DNA of 12,316 nucleotides from UBA8231 sp964512165 (GTDB taxonomy: Bacteria; Latescibacterota; UBA2968; UBA8231). The DNA lies in NCBI GenBank assembly GCA_964512165.1, contig CAZEHQ010000133.1, forward strand, positions 1-12,316. Direction: 5' to 3'. Positions 1 through 6,091 of this stretch are shown here, piece after piece. The notes beneath the pieces are model-generated. The model was given only the letters and a program-made list of their open reading frames with translations. It ran no database searches and had not been told where the DNA came from. How positions within the stretch are numbered: position 1 is the first letter of the stretch; the number at the start of each line of letters is the position of its first letter. A program made the translations under genes and the position numbers.

Positions 1-1
1 C

Positions 2-367
2 TCGGCCCACTCCATCAACCTCGACGACCAGTACGAGGAGGACGTGACCACCGATACGATCCCCGTCGTCGAGGGATCCTCGCCCGTGCCTTCCGGGATC
101 GGCCTGGGGTACGAGGTGGACGAGTCCGCCGTGGAGCGTCTCGCCGCCCAGTCCCCCGCCGAGCGGCCCCGCCACATCGGCATCCTGCACATGCCCGGGG
201 GCGCCACCTGGTACGGCCGGGGCTATGTCTCGCCCCCGAGCGTCACCGGCACCGAGGAGGCCGGCATCCGCGGCTTCCGTTCCGAGTTGTGGGAGGACGA
301 CGGCACCCCGGAGTTCGAGGAGATGCACGCCCGCGTCGAGAAGGAGGGCCGGGTCCTGGCCGGCTGA
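2..367 (+). CDS. MR/MLE (enolase superfamily) enzyme, C-terminal part, cut by window start
   Basis: The reading frame is open from base 2 to the TGA at 365-367, so this is the 3' end of a gene that starts to the left; the GTG at 44 is internal. The visible 121 residues contain the segment PVVEGSSPVPSGIGLGYEVD, which matches the conserved end of the MR/MLE C-terminal domain (a Pro-Gly-x-Gly-like turn followed by an acidic V-D-E helix start). This family forms enediolate intermediates from carboxylates, usually as sugar-acid dehydratases or racemases, but the catalytic barrel is outside the window, so substrate and activity cannot be read. After the family motif there is an extra tail of about 75 residues with PRHIGILHMPGG and a closing WEDDGTPEFEEMHARVE helix. 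A similar tail is present in the complete MR/MLE protein at 8087-9358, suggesting the two are paralogues. The gene converges on the amidohydrolase with only 21 bp between stops. Confidence 0.8.
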   Translation, partial: SAHSINLDDQYEEDVTTDTIPVVEGSSPVPSGIGLGYEVDESAVERLAAQSPAERPRHIGILHMPGGATWYGRGYVSPPSVTGTEEAGIRGFRSELWEDDGTPEFEEMHARVEKEGRVLAG

Positions 368-388
368 GCCCCGCCCGAGGCCCGGTGG

Positions 389-1216
389 TCAGCGCAGGTT
401 GAAGACCTCCCGCGCCGTCTCGCCCAGCAGCCAGCGGCGGTCCTCGTCGGTGAGGAAGTCGAGGTGGCGCTGGAACAGCTCCAGGGCGGGGGCGTACCCC
501 GTGCTGCTGAGCACGCCCGGGAAGTTGGTCCCCCACATGACCCGCCGGGGGCCGTAGGCGTCGAAGAGCCTGCGGTAGAGGTCGAAGGTGTCGCGGTGGG
601 GGAACGGCTCCTGCGAGCGGTGGCGCTGGGGCGTGAACTTGACGTGGACCTGCTCGTGGCGGGCGAAGCCGACCACGTATTCGAGAAGGCGGTCGTGGTC
701 GTCCTCGTCGGGGCGGGGCACGCCGCCCACGTGGTCGAGGACGACCTTGACGCCGGGGAAACGCGCCACGATCGGCTCCACCACCTCCAGGTGGGCCGCC
801 GGGCCGTAGAGGGTGAAGTTGGCGCCTATCTCCTCGGCCTTCCTCCACAAGGGGTCCTGGTCGGGCGTCGCCCACAGGGAGGGGTGGTCGACCCGGGACG
901 CCAGGTGGATGCGCAGTCCGATGATGCCGTCCTCGCGCACGAGCTTCTCGAGGACGTCCGGGGCGTCCGGCGCCTTCTGGTCGATGAGGGCGGTGCCCGC
1001 GAAGCGGCCCGGAAACCGCCGCAGGCAGTCGGCCACGTAGCGGTTGTCGTGCATGTACCCGATGGCCTGCACGATCACGGCCTGGTCGACGCCGGCGGCG
1101 GCCATGTTCTCGTTGAGCAGCTCCACGGGCGCCGCCTCGCGGGGCTCGCGGCCCTCGGCCACGGGGTAGCGTTCCAGGTCGGCGCTCCAGACGTGCAGAT
1201 GGCTGTCGACGATCAT
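389..1216 (-). CDS. Amidohydrolase-2 family TIM-barrel hydrolase (COG3618-like, possible lactonase)
   Basis: A complete 275-residue protein of usual length for the amidohydrolase-2 family. It opens with MIVDSHLHVW, giving the metal-binding H-x-H pair (H6, H8) at the end of strand 1. Further family marks are VIVQAIGYMHDN after the first helices, GIIGLRIH, VVLDHVGG with H162, and a late strand VMWGTNFPGV. In most relatives this last strand carries an Asp (G-S-D-x-P), the catalytic base and metal ligand; here the position is Asn231, read directly from the AAC codon. Characterised relatives hydrolyse sugar-acid lactones or decarboxylate aromatic acids; a lactonase role next to MR/MLE enzymes is plausible but inferred. 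It starts 15 bp after the CehA-like gene on the same strand, with a GAGAGG ribosome site upstream of ATG 1216, so the two are probably cotranscribed. Probably cytoplasmic, as no signal peptide is visible. Confidence 0.88.
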   Translation of the reverse strand: MIVDSHLHVWSADLERYPVAEGREPREAAPVELLNENMAAAGVDQAVIVQAIGYMHDNRYVADCLRRFPGRFAGTALIDQKAPDAPDVLEKLVREDGIIGLRIHLASRVDHPSLWATPDQDPLWRKAEEIGANFTLYGPAAHLEVVEPIVARFPGVKVVLDHVGGVPRPDEDDHDRLLEYVVGFARHEQVHVKFTPQRHRSQEPFPHRDTFDLYRRLFDAYGPRRVMWGTNFPGVLSSTGYAPALELFQRHLDFLTDEDRRWLLGETAREVFNLR

Positions 1217-1231
1217 TCGGTGCTCTGCCTC

Positions 1232-3715
1232 TCAGTGTGGGATGCGGTGCTGGTGGAGACGGCGGTGGATCGCTTCCCGCGCCTCCAGGAAGGGCGACTC
1301 CAGGTAGGCCATGTGATCGCCGCCGCCGTGGTGGTGGGTGGCGGTGCCCGGCGTGTGCTGGCGGCTCTGGCCGCGGATGTACTGGAGGCAGCCGTCCACC
1401 AGGGTGAGCATGTACTGGGCGGTGCTCTCGTCGAACATCCACCACTCGCCGTCGCCGCAGGTCAGGTAGACCGGCGAGGTGTGGGCCATGATCGACCGGC
1501 CCCAGCCGTCGTGGTGCGCCACCCCCGTGTACCCGGGCCCGGCGCAGCGCGCCGCGATCCACGAGTTCCCCTTCACCTCGACCTTGGCCGCCGCCTTCAG
1601 GGCGCGGGTGCCGCCGGCGTCGTCGGCCGATGCCACCACGCGCCCCTCCTGCACGATCTGCAGGGTGTGGATCGGCACCACCGACTCGGCCTGCGCCTCG
1701 ACCTCCACGGTGCCGCCGTTGCCGGGCAGGCGCAGGGTGTCGCCGATGTCGCAGCCGTCCACCTTCAGCCGCAGGATGGGGCCGCCGCTGTGGAAGGTGC
1801 GGCCCTTGGCGACGTTGGCGCACCAGTTGTCGTAGGTGAAGGGCTCGTCCTCGGGGATGCGCACGTAGGTGCGGTAGAGCCCCACGGGCACCTCGTTCGA
1901 CATCTTGTCGGTCCCCCCCACCAGGGGCAGGCGGTAGCCGCAGTTGAGGTAGCGGTAGTACTCCTGGTGCTCGAAGGGGCCGTGGCGCAGCATCTCCACG
2001 GCGTCGGCGCGGCCCGTGGCGATCAGGGTCGCCGGCTCGCCGTTGGGGTTGGGCAGGTGCGGGATCACCACCGTGCCCCCCTGGCCGCGGCACTGGTCGG
2101 CCCAGTCGGACATGGTCACCTCCAGGGTGCCGCCGATCTCGGCCTCGCCGGGACCGTCCGAGCACCAGGGCATGACCGGCTCCTTGAGGCCCCAGAGGAT
2201 CAGGTGCCCGAGGAAGTGCTGGCGGTTCTCCTGGGAGACGTAGACCAGGCTCTCGCCGTCGCTGGAGACGCCGCCGGTGAACTCCTGGGTGTCGGTGAAC
2301 AGGCTGCCCCACTGGGACTGGAGCATGTTGACCACGTCCAGGTCCTCGCCGTTGGCCTCCAGGTGGCTGCCCTGGGCGGAGAGGAAGTGGACATGGGAGT
2401 CGCCCGAGTACCAACCCTCGCCGTTCATGTCCACCCAGCGGTCGAGGGTCAGGTCCAGCTCGGTCTGGCCGGGCCGGATCTCCACCTCCCGGCGCAGGGG
2501 CTCGTACTCGAATCCCCGGGCCACGTCGACGATCACCCGGCCCCGGGGCAGCCAGCCCTGGCAGGTGCCGTCGGTGTAGGCGTAGGAGAGCTGTCCCATG
2601 CGCACGTCGCCGCCGACGTCGATGTGCCAGCTGTCCATGTCGGAGTTGACGTGTCCGTGATGGCCGTGGGGGGCGTAGGCCACCCCCTCGGGAGAGCGGA
2701 AGTGGATGCGGCACGGCACCGGCCGGCCGGTCTGGCCGTCGAGGACGCGGGTGCGCACCCAGTTGCGGCCGTGGTCGATCATCTCGACGCGCACGCGGCC
2801 GTCGGCGCTCTCCGCCGAACCGGCCTCCACCACGTCGCCCCAGCGGGTCTCGCCCACGGGCTCGCCGTCCTGGCTGACCGTCACCGTCGCCGACGGTGAC
2901 GCCGCGATCTGCAGGCCCGCCGGGCTGCTGGACGAGCTCTGCGCCTCTCCCCAGCCCTTGCGGTCGGCGACGAACTCCTCCGGCGTCTTCCGCGACAGGG
3001 GATAGGGATAGGTGGTGACGCCGCGGTCGACCTCGACCTCCAGGTCGAAGGGCCGGTCCGCGGCCTCGGGGTCGGTGAGGGTGATGCGCACGTCGCGCAG
3101 CCCCTCGCGGCAGATGGGAAACTCGTCGGCGTGCCCGAGGGTGACGGCGGCCACGGCGAAGACCCGGTCCCCCGGTTCCACCTCGATCGCCTCCAGCTCG
3201 CGCTCCGGGTGCGGGTTCGACCACACGTAGAGGGCGAAGTGCAGATTGTTGGCCGCCGCCGTCTCCGTCTGCCGCCGGCCGGCCGCGTCCCAGCGGCCCT
3301 CCCAGCGCGGCAGCAGCTCGTCCTTCTGGTCGGGGAAGGCGACGAAGGGCCGGCCGCCGTCGCCGGGCACGGTGCAGATCTCGAAGCGTTCCCGCTGCGG
3401 CACCGGGACGACCCCGCCGCCCTTCAGGTGAAAACGGTAGGTGGCCACCGTGTCGCCGGTGGGGGCGCCGTCGCGGATGGAGGACTCGGCCAGCCGGTGG
3501 GCGAAGACGACGTGGCGGGCGGAACGCCCGACGGGGATCCTCAGGCTGGAGGTCCGGTGCCCCGGACCGAAGGCGACGAGGCAGTGCTCGCCGCCGCCGC
3601 CCACCTGGAAGGGCAGCCCCTGCCAGCTCTGCTGTCCGGTGGGCACCGCCGCGCCGAAGAAGTCGGCCCCGGCGTTGCAGAAGGAGGTGAGCTCCACGGG
3701 CTCGTAGTCGTTCAT
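1232..3715 (-). CDS. CehA/McbA-like PHP-type metallohydrolase, large multidomain
   Basis: An 827-residue protein. The N-terminal ~330 residues are beta-rich without a recognisable enzyme motif; NAGADFFGAAVPTGQQSWQG and LPFQVGGGG near the start suggest a beta-sandwich. Residues ~345-430 look like a carboxypeptidase-regulatory-type beta domain (TGRPVPCRIHF to LDLTLDR), and include a His-rich stretch APHGHHGHVN. The catalytic part follows: WYSGDSHVHF (D439, H441, H443) is the first metal-binding strand of PHP-like metallohydrolases, with GGTVVIPHLPNP and PLVGGTDKMSNE as later metal-site strands. This arrangement matches CehA/McbA family proteins, named for carbaryl hydrolase; the natural substrate of most members is unknown, so ester, amide or phosphoester hydrolysis cannot be separated. 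The last ~150 residues are again beta-rich. A GTG at 3718 is directly upstream of the ATG at 3715; AAAGG six bases before the ATG favours the ATG. First gene of the pair with the amidohydrolase. No clear signal peptide. Confidence 0.82.
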   Translation of the reverse strand: MNDYEPVELTSFCNAGADFFGAAVPTGQQSWQGLPFQVGGGGEHCLVAFGPGHRTSSLRIPVGRSARHVVFAHRLAESSIRDGAPTGDTVATYRFHLKGGGVVPVPQRERFEICTVPGDGGRPFVAFPDQKDELLPRWEGRWDAAGRRQTETAAANNLHFALYVWSNPHPERELEAIEVEPGDRVFAVAAVTLGHADEFPICREGLRDVRITLTDPEAADRPFDLEVEVDRGVTTYPYPLSRKTPEEFVADRKGWGEAQSSSSSPAGLQIAASPSATVTVSQDGEPVGETRWGDVVEAGSAESADGRVRVEMIDHGRNWVRTRVLDGQTGRPVPCRIHFRSPEGVAYAPHGHHGHVNSDMDSWHIDVGGDVRMGQLSYAYTDGTCQGWLPRGRVIVDVARGFEYEPLRREVEIRPGQTELDLTLDRWVDMNGEGWYSGDSHVHFLSAQGSHLEANGEDLDVVNMLQSQWGSLFTDTQEFTGGVSSDGESLVYVSQENRQHFLGHLILWGLKEPVMPWCSDGPGEAEIGGTLEVTMSDWADQCRGQGGTVVIPHLPNPNGEPATLIATGRADAVEMLRHGPFEHQEYYRYLNCGYRLPLVGGTDKMSNEVPVGLYRTYVRIPEDEPFTYDNWCANVAKGRTFHSGGPILRLKVDGCDIGDTLRLPGNGGTVEVEAQAESVVPIHTLQIVQEGRVVASADDAGGTRALKAAAKVEVKGNSWIAARCAGPGYTGVAHHDGWGRSIMAHTSPVYLTCGDGEWWMFDESTAQYMLTLVDGCLQYIRGQSRQHTPGTATHHHGGGDHMAYLESPFLEAREAIHRRLHQHRIPH

Positions 3716-3835
3716 CACGGACCTTTCCCCGGCGGTCCCTGCCTCGCACCGGGCGGTTTGCTACATTGGTTCCGAGTCTGTTGCGAGCCGCCTAAGATAG
3801 CTCCCGCCGCAAGCGGGGACAGAGAGGAGCCCCCC
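3716..3835. promoter_or_regulatory. Divergent intergenic region between metallohydrolase and dioxygenase operons
   Basis: This 120-base region must hold promoters for both outward-facing units. It includes the locally most AT-rich stretch (3757-3775). For the plus strand, TAAGAT at 3793-3798 with TTCCGA at 3770-3775 (17-base spacer) is a possible but weak sigma-70-like pair. An inverted repeat, CCCGC at 3803-3807 and GCGGG at 3813-3817 with a 5-base loop, lies just before the strong AGGAG ribosome site at 3825-3829. No convincing promoter was found on the minus strand. Confidence 0.35.
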
Positions 3836-4561
3836 ATGCGCCCCAACCCGACGCCCCTCGACGACGACGCCCTGCGGCGGTTCCTGCGCGACGGCTACGT
3901 CACCCTCGACGCCGGCCTCTCCGCCGACTTCCACCGGGAGCTGTTCGAGGAGGTGGACCAACTCTTCGAGGCCGAGTCCAACCCCGGCAACAACATCCTG
4001 CCGCGGGTCCCCGGCATCCGCCGCGTCCTCGACAGCCCCCCCGTCCACGGCGCCCTGCAAAGCCTGCTGGGGGAGGACTACTACCTGCACGCCCACCGCT
4101 TCTGCCACTACCGGCAGCCCGGGAGCGAGGCCCAGCAGCTGCACAAGGACAGCTGGTCCCGGCGGCACCACCGCACCCGCTGGTGCATGGCCTTCTACTA
4201 CCCCCAGGACACCACCGGGGAGATGGGCCCCACGGGGGTCGTGCCGGGATCGCAGTACCTGAACTCGCCGCCCGACCCCGACGCCGAGATCCCCCTGGCC
4301 GGCGGCGCCGGCACGGTGACGATCGTCCACTACGACCTCTGGCACCGCGGCCTGGCCAACACCAGCGACCGCAAGCGCTACATGGTCAAGTTCCTCTTCA
4401 CCCGTCTCGACGAGCCGGCGGCGGACGGACGCGGTCCGGCCTCCTTCGACGGGCAAGACCAACTCGCGCCTCTGTGGCGCTCAATGTGGCGCTGGCACAC
4501 GGGCCATGCGGGTCCGTCCGGGAGCGAGATCCCCTCGGCGGAGGTGACGGGCCTGGCGGAG
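3836..4561 (+). CDS. PhyH (phytanoyl-CoA dioxygenase) family oxygenase, N-terminal part up to assembly gap
   Basis: This is an Fe(II)/2-oxoglutarate-dependent dioxygenase of the PhyH family. The 242 residues before the gap cover the whole double-stranded beta-helix core. The iron-binding facial triad is visible: H103 and D105 in QQLHKDSW, and H170 in HYDLWHRG. R181 (or R179) in SDRKRYMVKF is the expected 2-oxoglutarate-binding arginine. The N-terminus has the typical helix-strand LRRFLRDGYVTLDAGL. Such enzymes hydroxylate aliphatic or small organic substrates using O2 and release succinate and CO2; the substrate here is not predictable. ATG 3836 is chosen because AGGAG lies six bases upstream, and the frame further 5' is antisense to the metallohydrolase. 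The reading frame is still open at the first N (4562). The last residues before the gap (LWRSMWRWHTGH) look like a linker, and HEAT repeats follow the gap, so the gene is probably one PhyH-HEAT protein. Confidence 0.88.
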
Positions 4562-4661
4562 NNNNNNNNNNNNNNNNNNNNNNNNNNNNNNNNNNNNNNN
4601 NNNNNNNNNNNNNNNNNNNNNNNNNNNNNNNNNNNNNNNNNNNNNNNNNNNNNNNNNNNNN
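4562..4661. other. Assembly gap of exactly 100 N
   Basis: One hundred consecutive N. Exactly 100 is the conventional placeholder for a gap of unknown size, so the true distance may differ. The open frame before it and the open frame after it are offset by one base relative to each other if the 100 is taken literally; with unknown length this does not imply a frameshift. Confidence 0.98.
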
Positions 4662-5000
4662 AGCCTGGAGGACGAGGACCTGGAGGTCCGCCGCCTCGCC
4701 GCCCATGCCCTGGGGACCATGGGAGCCGACTCGGAGGTTCCGCGCCTCGGGCAGGCCTGCTCGGAGGAGGACGAGTGGGTGATCCGCAACGCCTCCCTGA
4801 GCCTGGCGCGCCTCGGCGCCGCCGCCGAGGAGGCCCTTCCGGCGCTGGACCGCGCCCTCGACCACGACAACCGCTACGTGCGCGCCAACGCCCTGCGCTG
4901 CCTGCAGCGCATCGACAGCGACGGGGCCCGCGAGCTGCTCTACCACCACCTGGCCACCTCCCGCTGGTGCCCGGTCACGGCCAGCGGCACGCCGTACTGA
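4662..5000 (+). CDS. HEAT-repeat C-terminal fragment, probably the end of the PhyH protein
   Basis: The frame is open from the end of the gap to the TGA at 4998-5000, giving 112 residues with no start visible. It contains two clear HEAT/PBS-lyase-type helical repeats: LEVRRLAAHALGTMG and EWVIRNASLSLARLG, and a third, NRYVRANALRCLQRI, each followed by a second amphipathic helix. HEAT repeats are protein- or ligand-binding superhelices, not catalytic. It ends with a non-repeat tail SRWCPVTASGTPY. PhyH enzymes with C-terminal HEAT repeats occur in environmental bacteria, which together with strand and proximity favours a single gene spanning the gap. A separate small HEAT protein cannot be excluded. 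The next gene begins 28 bases later on the same strand. Confidence 0.75.
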   Translation, partial: SLEDEDLEVRRLAAHALGTMGADSEVPRLGQACSEEDEWVIRNASLSLARLGAAAEEALPALDRALDHDNRYVRANALRCLQRIDSDGARELLYHHLATSRWCPVTASGTPY

Positions 5001-5028
5001 GGACGGACGGGCCGGGCGGGAGTCTCCC

Positions 5029-6072
5029 GTGCTGAGGATCGAGACCCGGGGGCCGGCGGGCGACCGCGGCCGCCAGCAGGGCGAGCAGTGCCGCGCTCTC
5101 GCCGAGGGCTGGCTTCGCCGGGTGCTGACCGGCCTGGCGGCGCAGCAACGGGCACCCTCATGGGACGCCCTGGTGGAGAGCCTGGGCGACAGCGCACGCC
5201 GCTGGGTCGACCAGTGGGGCGCCGTGTACCCCGCCGGCGTGGAGGAGTGCCGCGGCATCGCCGCCGGACTGGGCTGGGACGAGGACCTCTACCTGGCCGC
5301 CCTCTGCCACCACCGCCTCTCCGGCGAGCTGCCCCAGTGCACCCTCGTGGGCCGGCGGCAAAGCGGGTCAGCGCGCTTCGGCAAGACCGACGACATCGGG
5401 CGCCACCAACTGGGCCTGAACCTGCTCGAGATCAGCAGCCCCGACGACGGCCACGACCACGGCCACTTCCACTTCGCCGGCACGCCGTGGACGGTGGCCG
5501 GCTTCAACCGTCCCGGGCTGGCCATGGGCATGACCGGCATCCCGGGGCCGATGAAGGAGGAGGACGGCCTGTTCTCGCTGATGGCCCTGCACACGGTGCT
5601 GCCCGCCTGCGCCGACGTGGGCGAGGCCCTCGAGCACCTGCGGGACCTGCCGGTGAACGCCTACGGCTTCAGCCTGATGCTCGGGGACCGGTCGGGCCGC
5701 CTCGCTCTCGTGGAGAAGACCGGCGCCGGGATGACGGTGGTCGAGGCCGAGGACGGCATCCCCCTCGGCCATACGAACCACATCCTGGACCCTGAGTTCG
5801 CGCGCCGGAACCCGGAGCAAAGCCCCGCCATCGACGCCAACGGCCGGCGCCGCCTCGACAACGCCCTTCGCCTGGCGAGGGAGGGGGTCGGCATCGAGCG
5901 GATCCTGCAGGACCGCTCCGCCGCAGGGGCCGTCTGCCAGCAGGGGGAGGACGGGCTGCACACCGACTTCGCCGTCCTCTTCGAGCCGGTGGAGGGGCGG
6001 CTGCGCCTGTGGTCCGGCCCCCCCGCCGCGGTGGAGCCCGTCGAGCACGACGTCGAGACCTTGCTGGCCTGA
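5029..6072 (+). CDS. C45-family Ntn hydrolase / acyl-CoA:6-APA acyltransferase-like protein
   Basis: A 347-residue protein of normal length for the C45 (acyl-CoA:6-aminopenicillanic acid acyltransferase) family, which are made as precursors and cleave themselves just before a Cys nucleophile. The likely nucleophile is C104 in GELPQCTLVG, preceded by a ~103-residue helical N-terminal part (YPAGVEECRGIAAGLGWDED is a typical family helix pair). GKTDDIGR downstream corresponds to the strand usually written G-R-N-x-D. GLAMGMTGIPGP fits the next conserved 'N-x-x-G-L' strand, and VNAYGFSLMLGDRSGRLALVE the strand pair that follows. It could hydrolyse or transfer an amide-linked acyl group; the substrate is unknown. 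The GTG start is supported by GGGAG six bases upstream. An unusual His-rich turn, GHDHGHFHF, occurs at about residue 140. The gene is 28 bases behind the HEAT-encoding end, so it is likely cotranscribed with the dioxygenase. Convergent with the next minus-strand gene. Confidence 0.82.
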   Translation: MLRIETRGPAGDRGRQQGEQCRALAEGWLRRVLTGLAAQQRAPSWDALVESLGDSARRWVDQWGAVYPAGVEECRGIAAGLGWDEDLYLAALCHHRLSGELPQCTLVGRRQSGSARFGKTDDIGRHQLGLNLLEISSPDDGHDHGHFHFAGTPWTVAGFNRPGLAMGMTGIPGPMKEEDGLFSLMALHTVLPACADVGEALEHLRDLPVNAYGFSLMLGDRSGRLALVEKTGAGMTVVEAEDGIPLGHTNHILDPEFARRNPEQSPAIDANGRRRLDNALRLAREGVGIERILQDRSAAGAVCQQGEDGLHTDFAVLFEPVEGRLRLWSGPPAAVEPVEHDVETLLA

Positions 6073-6073
6073 C

Positions 6074-6091
6074 GCCTGCCCCGGCTCAGGC
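6074..6091. terminator. Possible weak bidirectional hairpin between convergent genes
   Basis: The inverted repeat GCCTG (6074-6078) and CAGGC (6087-6091) spans the 13-base gap between two convergent stop codons (TGA at 6070-6072 and the minus-strand stop at 6086-6088). The stem is only five base pairs, the loop eight bases, and there is no T-tract on either strand, so intrinsic termination is doubtful. Confidence 0.2.

Noticed and set aside
363..393. Terminator between the convergent MR/MLE fragment and amidohydrolase
   Set aside because: GCTGA/TCAGC arms are just the two stop-codon contexts, with a 21-base loop, no strong stem and no T-tract.
243..3749. Very long open frames opposite or shifted to the real genes (243-3749 minus, 464-2899 plus, 6224-9382 plus, 6726-10049 minus)
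   Set aside because: Their translations are monotonous Arg/Pro/Ala/Gly or Val/His-rich and match no family, while the overlapping frames give clear enzyme motifs. In DNA this GC-rich, stops are rare in shadow frames.
3131..3835. N-terminal extension of the PhyH frame upstream of 3836
   Set aside because: It is antisense to the metallohydrolase, low in family-like content, and a strong AGGAG site sits six bases before ATG 3836.
4561..4662. Frameshift between the dioxygenase and HEAT parts
   Set aside because: The one-base frame offset depends on the nominal 100-N length, which is a placeholder; no frameshift can be inferred.
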